Shown: positions 31,766-43,744 of the stretch, piece by piece
How the letters are laid out: the number at the start of each line of letters is the position of its first letter
How positions within the stretch are numbered: position 1 is the stretch's first letter
From: Cryptomeria japonica
Lineage: Eukaryota; Streptophyta; Pinopsida; Cupressales; Cupressaceae
DNA length: 62,000 nucleotides
NCBI RefSeq assembly: GCF_030272615.1
Contig: NC_081406.1
Location: 212,016,997 to 212,078,996, forward strand
Reading direction: 5' to 3'
Notes under the pieces: generated by a model
Seen by the model: the letters and a program-made list of their open reading frames with translations, nothing else
Database searches by the model: none
Told to the model about the DNA's origin: nothing
Position numbers and translations under genes: made by a program

Positions 31766-32751
31766 ATGGAGATGAGTTTGGAGAAAGAACTTGAAGTAGC
31801 ACTTGAAGACTATGATTCTAAAAGATTGAAGAACTTGAAGCTACAAGATGAGTTGAATGCTGCAAAATAATTCATCCTTACCTTGGAGGAGAGGTTATCA
31901 TCTACTTAAGCTAAAAGGAAGAAACTCTTACAAAATTAGGATGATGAAGAAAATAATGCCCTTAAGGACTATGTCAAAAGCTAAGCCAAGAGAATAATGT
32001 CATGAAGAATGAGATGCAATCCATAACCATGAGGAAGTCCAAGGAGATTGAAGACTGGAAAAAGAATGAAGAAAATCCTGTCATATCTCTGAAAGACAGA
32101 TTTGAGGAATGCATTAGGTTGCTACATGAGAATGGTGTTTTGAGAAATGAATTGGTGCAATCACAAAACAATGAGCAAGAATTGGAAAGAATGGTGAAAG
32201 TCCCAAGAAGTGATCTGGATGTTGCAAATGAATACAATGAAAATTTTAGGGTTAGTTTTGCAAAGCTTGATGAGTTATTGAATAATCAAAGAGACACTAG
32301 AGACACTAGAGGTATTGGATTTGAGCGTAGAGAAAGCTTTGGTACTATAAATCAGGAGAATCCACCAAACAACGAGAATAAAAAATCACTGGTAAGACAA
32401 CCCAATGCACATAAATTCAATGGTAGATTCTTTGTTTGCAATAAGTTTGGTCATAGAGCAAGGCAATGCATAAATAGAGCAAATCCAAATAATAATCCAG
32501 TTCTCAATCAGTGTTCAAATTGTAAAAAGTATGGTCATAGGACAACAAATTGTAGAATGAATGTGAAATGTCATGTATGTGGAAAGTTTGGGCATATGGC
32601 TAATCAATGTAGGTCAAGAAATGATCAAGGTTACAACAAGGAAATTCAGAAGAACAATGTTACTTGTTATGCATGCAACAAACTAGGACATATTGCTAAA
32701 TTTTGTAGAAGCAAGAACCCACCGGTAGGAAATGATGAGAAGGGAAAATAA
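31766..32751 (+). pseudogene. Element G ORF1: coiled coil plus four zinc knuckles
   Basis: Starts at ATG 31766 by position after the PBS. The first ~80 codons carry stops and a frameshift; from 32002 a 249-codon frame is open. It has a charged coiled coil (KEIEDWKKNEEN, NNEQELERMV), the family linker (FAKLDELL, GIGFERRESF), then knuckles FFVCNKFGHRARQC (first Cys lost), CSNCKKYGHRTTNC, CHVCGKFGHMANQC and CYACNKLGHIAKFC. RNA-binding Gag-like role inferred. Same organisation as F and H. Confidence 0.85.
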
Positions 32752-33260
32752 AATATTGATGATATCTGGAAGGAGAATGAGAAGAAGTGAATTAAAAAGT
32801 CTAAGGATCAATCTGCTAAAGAAAATACTCCGGTTACTCAACCGACAGAGTAGAATGTTCCTACACTGGCAGGAGACTCATCCGATAACTAAGGCATTAG
32901 CCTTAGGGGGAGCAAATTGATGATAGATCTTGCATTACCCCTGGTAGTAGTCTACAGACTTGTTTCATACTTTGGAGAAGTTAGATTTATGGTTAACCGA
33001 CACTGAAATAATGGATCCAAGATCTGGTATGATATGTGGGCAAGCATTTATGTCACTGAGGAATTAGGGTTCCGCATGTTAAAAAAGCTAAAGTGATTCA
33101 TTTTTCATTACCAATATTTCAGATCAAGTAGAGCGAGTTGAAGGTGATTAAGAGTATTTCCAAGGAAATTCCAGTATATTCAAAGAAGATTTTTAAGGGT
33201 TTTCGTCAGCAAAGGTTGTGATGTATTTTCTCAATTTTTAAGCTATCTTTTCAAATCGTA
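32752..33260 (+). other. Element G inter-ORF spacer with hairpin and purine tract
   Basis: Noncoding. CTAAGGC-ATTA-GCCTTAG (32889-32906) forms a 7-bp stem that runs into CTTAGGGGGAG (32902-32912). The remainder is AT-rich and leads to the ORF2 ATG. Confidence 0.65.
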
Positions 33261-33443
33261 ATGGCTTTTGGATCTGCTCCCACTCTAGCAGATGTGGCAA
33301 CCCCTATTGTGGTTGACATTAAGGATCATTTATGCCCAGTTTTCAATAAGTATCCCTCAATTTCAAAGATTGATGATTTGGTAGGTGCATTTTCAAGGGT
33401 TCTTGATGGCATAGTCTATGTCGAGGATGTCAAGACATATATT
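33261..33443 (+). pseudogene. Element G ORF2, N-terminal fragment
   Basis: ATG 33261 opens a frame of 61 codons with no stop, cut by the gypsy LTR at 33444. The segment FSRVLDGIVYVEDVKTYI aligns with F's LSQVPNGVIVKGDLSSYI at the same distance from the start Met. It is therefore a second copy of the unknown ORF2 protein. Downstream codons are beyond the window because I never ends here. Confidence 0.65.
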
Positions 33444-34495
33444 TGTAATACCCTAAAAATGGTCATCTAAACCATAGGCCCCCTAATCACAATTTCGTCA
33501 CCAAGATTCTAATGAAAGGCAATTAAATTAATCTTGAGCACACAATTAATTTCTTAAATCACCAATGTAACATGGCAAATTAATCAACCAATATTAAATA
33601 GAATATCTATTTAATTAATTGATCATTCCAAGTAAATCATTTTAATGAATTATCCTATTTATTTAATTATAATATCCTTGAATGTTTAATTAAATAAATC
33701 AATTTGCCATTAAATCATCAAAAAAAAGGAATTAATTGACAACAAGAATTTAAAATTGAGAAAAGAAATCAACTGGAGATAATCCTAAAAAATCAAATTA
33801 AAAAATTGATTAATAATCTCAAAGAAAGCAATTAAAATATTTAAATATCAAAATTGAATGAAATAGAGAATAAAATAGTTTTTTCTGATTTTATCTTAAT
33901 TTTAGTTCAATTTCCTTTAAAACTGAGAAAGCAGCCAATCACATCAATTCACCTAGATTGTGCTTCCTCTTGGAAAATCTTGACTTCTCATCATCATTTG
34001 ATCTCAGTTGTTGGTTTCTTTCTAAATTTTTTATAAATTCAGGATCTCATCTCTCATTCAAGGATTCTCGAGAATATATTGTTATTATGCTATTTTTTCT
34101 CTAGGTTCATTAAGATTTTGCATTAAGATATACATATCAGTTATTGCATCCTTATTAAATCATCTAGCTTAATATTGCTTAAATCATGTTAGATTAACCA
34201 TGCATATCTAGCTTAAATATTGCATTCATCTAACTTAATCTTGCATTCATTTATCTCAAATTCATGCTCATATAGATTAAAAATCCTTCATTTAGATGTC
34301 GTCTAGTCACTGGTATTGCATATGAAATCTGAGAGCAAGACTAAACTCACATCTACTAGAAGGCAATAGGTCTCTTTGTAATGGTTTATTGTTCATTATT
34401 GATTATTGATTTACTAACCATGCATCTAATGACTTAATTGAAGTATTGTGTATTCAGATATAGATACAGATATAGGTCCACTTTTCACACACACA
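33444..34495 (+). repeat. 5' LTR of gypsy element I
   Basis: TGTAATACCC start, CACACACA end, 1,052 bases. There is no second copy in the window. The boundary is set by the PBS five bases later. Confidence 0.75.
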
Positions 34496-34499
34496 TTTT

Positions 34500-34517
34500 T
34501 GGCACCCACCATGGGGC
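34500..34517 (+). promoter_or_regulatory. Primer-binding region of gypsy element I
   Basis: TGGCACCCACCATGGGGC resembles the TGGCGCCCACCGTGGGGC seen after LTRs of plant Tat-type gypsy elements, with changes in both CG sites (G-to-A). Confidence 0.75.
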
Positions 34518-36779
34518 TCAGAATTCAATCCTTCGGCCTCAAAATCACTTAATTTTTTTCTTTTAGGTCTCATCCGTACATCCTTTGATAAATATCATGC
34601 AAGTCTACTTCCTTCATCGTATGACATTTTGTCAAGACCTGTGTTTTATCGTATGGATCAGAAAAGAAGCTCGTATGAGTTTCTACTCTGATTATTTGAC
34701 TCTGTGTTTTATCATTTGGGCCTGTGAGAAAACTCGTGTGAAAAGGTATAATCTGTCATACGAATTTTGTTTAATTGTTTCAAAAATAGTATACTTTTTA
34801 GGGTTTTCTATAAATTAAATTTAGATTTTTCTAATGCTGACGCTAACCCTAGTTTGTCTTCTGTTTTCCTGAGATTTTTATAGCCCAACTAGTTTTCTTG
34901 TAGAATGCTTGTTAGAGAGTTTATCAATCAAACATACCCCTATCAAAGAATCAAAAAATAAAATGACTATTGATGTATTGGTTTGGCAGGTTGCCTAAAT
35001 AAAATCGACCAAACTTCATGTATTCTTTAAAGTTCATATTTTTAGGCACTTAAATTGCTATCCGGTTAAAGAACAAATCTATCTTTTGTGTTTTCATAGA
35101 AATCGGAGAGGTAGGAAAGTATGCTCTTGCCTTTTATAGACAATCAGAAATCTAGACCCTTGAAGCTTTTTCTAAAGTTTGAGATTTGTTTACCTTTAGC
35201 GGTCCTGTCACAGTGGGAAAAAGTAATCACCCTGTGAGAATGACCCAAGTGAGTATAGCTAGACCTAAGCATTCTAACTCACTATAATAAATAGGCCTCT
35301 AGTGATTAAAGTCTTAGAGGACAGGATTATTTGAGTTTTCTCTTTGAGATCTCTCATATCGAGCATTTTGTAGGGCCTCACGGTCTCAATCATGTTTACA
35401 TGACTACAGCTTGTTTCAGTACCTTGTCAGGATATAGGCTTCAATCATGCTTGCATGACTTCAAGGGATAATTTTGAATGGAATTCATGACTAAGAACTA
35501 TAAGATAGAAGCTACCTAATTCACCTCTGAAAGGGGGATAATTTTTGTGCAAGAGAGATAGTAACTCTCCCAAGACACTTGCCATATCGTGCCCCCATTA
35601 GCGCTTGGAGTCGGCTAATACAACATTGAGAATCCATTGCGTGAGACTCAATGAATGTATTCTGATTAGCTATTGGGTGTCTACCTAAGTTAGCAAGAAA
35701 AGGTTTTCTTCTCTAAGCCAACTTCCGTAGCGTTAGTGTGTTGTGATTGAAGTCATTATATATCTTGCATGTTTTATGTGTTTTCATCCCTAAAATTGAA
35801 ACTAAAACTGAAATACTGAAATTGGAGAAAACAAATCAAACAAATCAACAACTCAATGATAAACTCTGTCCGTGTCCAAAACTGGCCTTTGTCAGTCATC
35901 GAAACATCATTTCGTATCCAAAAACTAGTCTTCGTAAATCGTTCAAAAACTCTACCTGTGAGAATTTTGTTTCTGTCCAGTCCTCTATCATATGAGTTTG
36001 CAAAAATTTTGTCCTACTACATACCTATTGTTGTATGAGTCTTCGTTGATCTTAAAATTTTGTCGTCTAGCTCTATAAAACCTATCGTACAAAATTGCAC
36101 AACTGTCATCTGGCCTTTTATAAATTGTCGTATGAATATACATCACAGTTAGTAAATTGTCGTCTGGAGTCTATCCAACTATCATATGAAATCAAGCAAC
36201 AACTCGTACAAAAAACTATCTTTATCGTCTGTAAACAGCTAAACTGTCGTCTAGGTCTGAAAACTTTGTCATACGAATTCTTGATCTTATTAGTCAAAAC
36301 AATCAAAATTTCCCAAATCAATCTACAACAAGCATAAAACTGGTTATCATAATTCTGAGCATAAACAATCTTGATAGTGTATCCCTGCCTTTGCATTGCA
36401 TGATTTTGTTGATCATCTTTCAGCTAGTTCAATCAACATCTTATCAAACCTAAATTAACTTAGATAATGCCTTACATAGGATAGATCATTCCTGAAACCA
36501 AACCAGATCTTAATTACTTCTCTCAAATCACTACATTAAAAAAACAACTAGCTTCAATTTGATCTTGACTTCTGCATCACATCTAGCTCTCAGTCCCATC
36601 GGTTGTAAATTCCTACCCAACCCAGAAGTTCTCGCAAGAAAGCTGACAAAGGTAAAGGGGTATCCTTTTCATCAAAAAACAATCTATTCTTTATAGAAGA
36701 ACTCATCCCAAATAAACCTTCATCATCACAAATACTAGTTTTTGATCTATCAATTTTATATCAACCCCTATCTCCCACC
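34518..36779 (+). other. Long untranslated leader of gypsy element I
   Basis: There are 2.26 kb between PBS and gag ATG without a recognisable ORF. Between about 35895 and 36290 a degenerate motif of the form TCGTATGA / TCGTCTGG / TCGTACAA recurs about 14 times; a few more copies lie at 34615-34765. Long leaders are usual in Tat-like elements; this repeated motif is not one I know. Confidence 0.6.
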
Positions 36780-37663
36780 ATGTCCAGAGAAAGGCAAGAA
36801 AGACAAGCTACTAAACATGATACTTATGACAACCTCAACAACCATGCTACCGATAGTGATTCCTCATCAGACGATTCTATAGTCTCTGAACCTACAAAAA
36901 ATGTTATAACTAAATGTTTAAATGATAAGCATTTCCAAAAAATGATGAAGATCATCATGTCTAGAGAAAAGGAAGAGCATTTTCTAGAACTAGCAAAGCA
37001 AGGCGCTAAACTTCCTATTAATTATGACATTGAAACCCTCATCACTAAAGAGGAAGAGACACATTTAGTGCTAGTAAACAAACAATTACAAGCGTTACAG
37101 ACAAAAATCACAGAGCAGAAAAACAAGGATAAAACATCAAAGCAATATTCTTTGGACATGATATGCCCATTTCCATTTGACAAAAACCTCTACATGCCTC
37201 CATTTCCTTCAAGAGTGGAGATTCCCAAGTTTGACAAATATGATGGGAATGCAGATCCTCAAGACCATATCAGATAATTTTGTGCTTTATGTATGGAATT
37301 CATGCAGGAACAAACATACCTCATGCGCCTCTTCCCAAGAAGTTTAGGAGGACAAGCTATGGAATGGTTTTCAAGCCTACCTATGGGAATCAAAATTTTT
37401 AAGGAATTAATCCAATTGTTTCTAAAACAATACTTCTATAACATTCATCATCCAATCACTATGATTGAGCTTTGCAACACTAAACAGAAAACAGGGGAAC
37501 CATTTCTCACCTTTCTTCAACATTGGAGAAAGATGTTATCTAGATATTCACAGCCTATTCCAGATTCTGAGAAGAAGGATATCTTCATCAATAACCTGAT
37601 CCCTCAATTGAAATATAATATCCAAATGCAAGACTATCCTTCATTCAACAAAATGGTAGATAG
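36780..37663 (+). pseudogene. Gypsy element I gag, N-terminal part
   Basis: ATG 36780 follows CTCCCACC. The protein has an acidic Ser-rich N-terminus, then PPFPSRVEIPKFDKYDGNADPQDHIR and the Retrotrans_gag core (LFPRSLGGQAMEWFSSLP, LCNTKQKTGEPFLTFLQHWR, FINNLIPQLKYNIQ). One TAA at 37275 sits where Glu is expected. B inserts after the MVDS region; the ORF continues in frame at 47887. Confidence 0.88.
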
Positions 37664-38743
37664 TGTTAGGTCCCGGAGACAACTAAGAGGGGGGGGGTGA
37701 ATCAGTTGTCTAATAAATTCAAATCAAAAACCATTAAACTAGCTTAATGCTTAATACATGTAAACTAGTTAAGTATGTCGGTAGACAGTGTTAATAGTAA
37801 ATTGCTATACCGGTAAAGATTAATGCATGAAACACAAACATAAAGTCATCCACAACACATAACACCAATATTTGTATGTGGAAACCTTGTAAGGGGAAAA
37901 ACCATGGTGGGAAACCTTACCCACAATCAGATGATACGACTGTAGATAGTAAGTGTACATAAATGGGGTCTGCACATGTAGAAAGGCCAACAGCCTAGAG
38001 CTCACTGCTCAATCACACAATGAGAGTCACACTGACTACAGTTGGATGGTTGAATCCAATAAGAATGTACTGCACAAAATAGCATCTTCATATGCTGGAT
38101 TCAGTACCGATGTAATGCTGATATGCTTCTACAAAAACCTAGCTTCACCTTCAAATGATGTCTTCGTGTATACCTCTACTTAATCTTGCATATACCTTCT
38201 CACAATCCTTTTTCGCATTCCACATTCGATCTTACAAATAAGATCTTACATTTATACCAAAACCTAAACCAATTTTAGTAGGTTGGCTCTACAAGATATT
38301 ACAATAAAATGATTTGTAAACAATATAATATCCGATGTAATAATCGATTGAACATATCGGCTTAATGCATTTACAACAATAATAAATCATCTCCATAGCA
38401 TGCCATGTTGATCTAGAAAAGATAAACCTGTCGGTGTAACCCTAGGTAACCCTAGACTTATTTGTCGGTGACAGCAAATATGTAAATATGAATATACCAA
38501 TGATTAATTCTTCAAAACAAAGTATCCACACAATGTCTTCGACATTACCAAGTGTTTTCCATATCATTCCAAGTGTCGGTCATCATTATATCTTACCGGT
38601 CAGTATTATATCCTGTCGGTGAACCATATACCAGTAATTGTGCAATAGTTACTTGCTTGCCGGTGAATGCTGCTGGATCTCCAAAGTGCTAGTGTTTTAG
38701 TAGGTGTTGACATCAATGACAAAACCATACCAAAATACCAACA
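37664..38743 (-). repeat. 3' LTR of element B
   Basis: 1,080 bases, TGTTGG start (at 38743, minus) to CCTAACA end (37664). A PPT (minus AAAGGGGGAGAT) follows at 38744-38756. It includes an extra CGGT-rich insertion near 38590 not in A. Confidence 0.94.
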
Positions 38744-39103
38744 ATCTCCCCCTTTGGCATTGATGGCAACACAAGATGGAACAACCATCAAAGTACCAAA
38801 ACAGAAATGCCAAATACCAAAAATCAACAATCCTCCTAAACAACAATTTCTCCCCCTGGGAGCAACATGTGTTTATCCAAGGATTTTCAATACCAATCTC
38901 TCTCTTAAAAGATAATGTATTTTTCCATAGATATCTCTCCTCCTTTGACATCAAATGCCAAAGTTACAAAAATCAAGTTCATATACAAAATACCAATCAA
39001 TTCAATATACCAACTACTCCCCCTAAGAAGTAGCTTCATCATCAAAGACCGGAGTAAAAGATTTGTCTTTTAATTCTTCTGGTTGATGACAATCATCAAC
39101 TGT

Positions 39104-40020
39104 CTAAGTCTCTACCAGTGGTGGTATGACTCCAAGCTGATCTTTGTGATATTCAAAAGTCTCCTTAGGCAAAGGTTTTGTGAAAATATATGAAAGTTGT
39201 TCTTTAGTATTCACATAAACCAGTTTTATCTCTTTTTCTTCAACTTTTTCCCTTAGAAAATTCAGTTTGATAGAAACATGTTTTGTTTTAGAGTGTAATA
39301 CTGGATTCTTAGATATATCAATTATTGCAGTGTTATCACAATATATAGTAATAGGTTCCTTGCATTTTACCTTTATGTCTTTCAATATTTGCTTAAGCCA
39401 TAGTACCTATGTACAGTTAGTTGTTGCTACAACATATTCTGATTCTGTTGTTGATAAAGATGTACAACTTTGTTTCTTACTTAACCAAGAAACTAATCTC
39501 TTTCCAAGAAAGAATGCTCCCCCGGTGGTGCTTTTCCTATCATCCACATCTCCTACCCAATTTGCATCTGTGTATGCACATAGATCAAAATTTTCATCTC
39601 TAGGATACCATAATCCAAGATTTTTAGTGCCTTGTAAGTACCGGAAAATCCTTTTTACTATTGATTCATGATTTTCCTTAGGATTACTTTGAAATCTTGA
39701 AACAATACATACTGCATTCATAATATTAGGCCTGGTTTGTGTCAGATACAGTAAACCTCCTATCATAGATTTGTATCTAGTTGGATTAACAGGTGTAGAT
39801 TCATCCCTTTGAGATAATTTGTCATTTTTAGTCATAGGTGTGCTTAGTAGTTTAGAGTTCTCCATCCCAAATTTCTTTAGTAACTCTTTCAGGTACTTGG
39901 ATTGACTCAAAAATATACCTTTGTCAGTCTGTGAAATCTGCAATCCTAAAAAGAATTTTATTTCTCCAATCATGGACATTTCAAATTCTTGCTGCATTTT
40001 AATAGAAAATTTCTTACATA
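39104..40020 (-). pseudogene. Element B RNase H and C-terminal RT
   Basis: From the J insertion to the natural pol end (VET, stop at 39104). It includes the RT thumb region ([42 protein letters not shown]) and RNase H (DANWVGDVDDRKSTTGGAF, SLSTTESEYVVATTNC, CDNTAIID, TKEQLSYIFTKPLPKETFEY). It is largely open, with one stop near 39404. Confidence 0.88.
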
Positions 40021-40025
40021 ATCCA

Positions 40026-43000
40026 TGTAGTACCCCTACTAGTTTGAACTCGTTAGATTCATATTTTATTATTGGTTGTTTCTTAGTGGATACATTACCA
40101 TGACATATTATTCAGATTTTTATGACATTATGCTTTATTTGGAGATGAGATGTATAATTTATTTGCAGTATTTTAGTACTTGTGATTTATGGCATTTTAT
40201 GTATTATTGCTATGTACTGAAATTTTACTTTATTTATGCAATGTGGAATTATATGTTGTGTGTTTGCGAGTGTATTGGATGCAAGGGGATGATTTTCCTT
40301 CACTCATTTCAGTGAGATAGGGAACGTTGCGATTCTCCTTCATTGGTGTGTATGTCGTGTTTCTTATATATATATATATATATGCATGTGTGGTTCGGTG
40401 ATGCAGGATATTGCAGGTACAAGTACCGAGTAGGTACAGGGTATCATCTCCACCTGGCTTCATAGGTCTGAGGGTGCCTTATATTTTCCGATGGAAGTGG
40501 AGGAGATAGTAGTTGACCCTATTTTACTCAGTTACACTCGTATGAGTGTCGTCAATCAGTCGTTTTGTCAGTTAGTTTGATCTTCGTATTTTGTCATTTT
40601 ATCTTTTATGGGCAATTGCTTGAGATTTGTTTAATTTGAGTGTTTTAGTGGATTTAATTAATTAATTAATTAAGTTTATGAAATTATCTTATTATTGTGT
40701 TGTTTATGCATTGAGATTATAAATTTAGTTAATTAAAGAAATTATTAAATTAAGTTGCAAGCTGCATGATATTAGAAATATATTTTTATTTAAATGGAAA
40801 AATAAATTAGATTAATTATATTTATTGTTTCCTAGAATTTTAAATAAATAAATAATTAAATAAATGAATAAAAAGGATCAATTAGAATTAAAATATTGTT
40901 TTAATTCTTTATTTAGAAAATTAATTAATTGGAATTAAAATATTGTATTAATTCTTTATTTAGAAAATTAATTAATATGCATGAGAAAAGTAAAGAAGGA
41001 ATAATGTTTTCTAATTATTGCATGTGATAAATTTAGAAAATAAAATAAAATAAATTACTATTATTCTAAATTTAGGTTTTTTGTGAAAAAGCTATTGAAC
41101 CTAGAATTTTAGTTTAAATAGGGGTTAGGTCTTTATTTTAGTTACACAGACAAGAACACATAGGAACAGGTCAAGATTTTAGGTGAAGAAATTTATTGGA
41201 AGTTATTGAAGGGATTAGGGCTCTTCTACAAATTTCTTCCAGGAAAGTTATACAAGGTTGGATGATTTCTTAGTTGTGTGTTTTATTAAAAATATTTCTA
41301 TTTGTCTTTGCTTGATGTGTGTGTAAAATAATTGTCAAATTCAAAACCCTCTTCTAGTGAATTTGAGTTTGTTTTAAAATCCATGTCTGATGGGAATTTC
41401 TAAGTTATGGGAAGTATGTAATTTTGTGAAAATTAGGAAAATTGTTATAGATAATTTGTCGGATTTTATGATGCATGAAAATTTGCAAGATTTGTGAGAA
41501 AAGGGTATTTACCTGAGAAATGGTTTTAATTACCTTAAGAAAATAAATTTAACTATACATTAAATTTATTTAGGTTAATTAAACTTTTTTTTAAATGAAG
41601 AAGGATTGAAATTTTGTAAAAAGGGAATTATTGGAAATTTGTTATTATTGTTGTTAAAATTTTATTAAAATGAAATTATAAAAAAAATATTATTTTTTTT
41701 GTACTATTTAAAAATAAAATAATTATTAAAAAAAAAAAAAATTTTAAAAAAAATTTTAAAAAAAAATTTTAAAAAAAAAAAATTAAAAAAAAAAAATTAA
41801 TTAAAAAAAATTAAAGCAAACTACCTACAGTAGCATCCGCTATCGGCGGTAGTACACAGTACTACCGATGGTAGCATCCGCTATCGGCAGTAGTACACAG
41901 TACTACCGACGGTAGCAGTGCTACCGGACGGTAGTACTAGTTACCGGCGGTAGCATAGGCTACCGTGACAGGGACTTTTTGGTAATTATTAAAGTGGTTT
42001 TTAATTTTTAATTAATTTCTAAACCCTGTCCACTGTTTCAGGTTTCATACCTAGGGGTTAGATTAATTAAATATTTTATGTGTTATATTATATACGTATA
42101 TAAATAAATATATGTATATTCATATATGTGTTTATATATATATATATATATATATAATATTATATATGTTTCTTTTGGTAGTTATTATAATATTTTAAAT
42201 GTTATTTTAAATATTATTTAATTACAGTTTGGAATGTTAATTTAAATAAATATGTTGAAAATACTTTGGGAGAATTATTTGTATTTTAAATCTTTTTGGA
42301 CAAATGACAAAGTGGATGTTTTGGTATTAAAAAGTTGTAAATTCTTGTTATCGGGAAATTTGTAAATTGCATGTTATTTATGCTTTGGCTGTTTTTAAGG
42401 AAAGATTGTTTGTAATAGGATCTTGCGTATATTATGTTCTCAGTCAAGTTTTATTTCATTGCAATTTTGATTAAATTGTCATTGGGTCCTATGTTATTAT
42501 TTCTCCTAGACCAGGTGTTGTTGTATAACCTATTTGATATGAGCCATGGTGTGTTTTTGTCCAAATGGTCAATCTTGGGTTGGTATTTGTGTATCCATCA
42601 CCTGTGCTTGTCAGGATTGTTTATGGTTGTTTGTTTCGCCATAGAGTTCTCGTAGAGAGAGAGTGGCTTTCGAGCGGAGGCCGTGCCCGAAGTGGATGAC
42701 AGGATAACCCGTCGAAAGTTAGTTAAAAAGTGATAACCTAATAATTGATTAGGGGGTGGGTAGATTAAATATTAATTAAGATAAATGTGCCTCATGCATA
42801 GATAAGTGCTTGTATAGGGCTCATGATGTTACGAGAAGGCCTGGAATGGCAAACTTACCACCTTGTCTTCACGAAAGGATTGGTAGGGTCCGCATGAGAC
42901 TTAGTTGGAACCGGAGGCTCAGGAGAGGTTACCAGGAGAAACCTGAGTATGGGGGTCGGGACCTATGGAGGTTGTACCATGGTAACCATCAAGCTATCCG

Positions 43001-43739
43001 ATGACACTCTCTTCTTAAAGTCACTAGTGTTTTGTGAGTTGTGTTGCATGGATGGTTGCAGAGTCTTGTAGTCCTTTTGTACTTGTCTTACTTTGCTTGC
43101 TTGAGGGTTTTCTACTATTTCCTAGCACAGTGGGGTGGTTCCATTTCGGGATCACATGGTCGGGTGGTAGTGCCACTTCCCATCAGATGTTCTGGATTGT
43201 ATCTTTAGGCAAAGAAAGGCTTCGCTGGTGTTTCTTGGATCGTGGTTTATGTACCAGCTCTTGTTCGAGATCATTGTTCAATTGATACCATGTGGTCATT
43301 GTATCAGACTTTTATGTAACCTTGATATTGTATCTTTGTAACCAGTGGTATTATTGGAAGCCATGTATTTATGGATATTGTAATATTATTATGTCAGTGA
43401 AATGAATGTTATTTTTTTGATCTTATGTTTAAATGGTTTATGGAAATTGGATACATTGGAATTCTTTTATTTCTTTATTGTGAAATTTGGATGTATGTGT
43501 AGTTTTAAACTTAAGTATTCAATTTATCTAATTAAATGGATTAACTGTGGTGTTAATATAATCTATGAAATTAATCTTCATTGGTTACCCTTAGGAAAAC
43601 TTATGATAGACTTCTATTGTGTTGTTAAATGTGCAATGATTATAGTTAGTATGCTTAGTCTTTAACAAAAAAAAATTATTTCACCCTTTAGTGGACTAGT
43701 TGTGTTGTTTTCCTTTAGAGTTCCTGGCGGGGCATTACA
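40026..43739 (+). mobile_element. J: 3.7-kb gypsy-type solo LTR inside B's RT
   Basis: Starts TGTAGTACCCC and ends GGGGCATTACA, a near-inverted pair typical of Ty3/gypsy LTRs, with an exact TSD ATCCA at 40021-40025 and 43740-43744. It lands just after the [12 protein letters not shown] catalytic region of B. There is no PBS, PPT, protein motif or repeated end inside, so a solo LTR is the simplest reading (Tekay/Del-type chromovirus LTRs can be this long). It contains TA runs (40367-40384, 42135-42155), an A/T homopolymer-rich part (about 41640-41815), a GC-rich hairpin cluster (41830-41965) and a GC-richer block near 42660-43020. Strand is arbitrary but follows the TA-box at about 42130. Confidence 0.85.
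41830..41965. repeat. GC-rich cluster of palindromic CGGTAG repeats in J
   Basis: Two tandem 41-bp units (41830-41870, 41871-41911) differ at few positions. The first holds a perfect 9-bp stem CGGTAGTAC-ACA-GTACTACCG (41847-41867); the second has one mismatch. Further stems: GGTAGCA-G-TGCTACC (41911-41925) and CGGTAGC-ATAG-GCTACCG (about 41948-41965). It stands out from flanking A/T runs. Confidence 0.9.
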
Positions 43740-43744
43740 ATCCA

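Noticed and set aside
36780-37663. Host gene with Ser-rich acidic N-terminus
   Set aside because: Core motifs are those of gypsy Gag, and the frame resumes after B into a gypsy protease.
41640-41815. Poly(A) tail of a LINE or SINE inside J
   Set aside because: The A/T runs alternate and are not followed by a TSD; they lie within a bounded LTR.
42810-43285. Two open frames in the GC-richer part of J
   Set aside because: Within a solo LTR, no domain; likely the transcribed noncoding part of the LTR.
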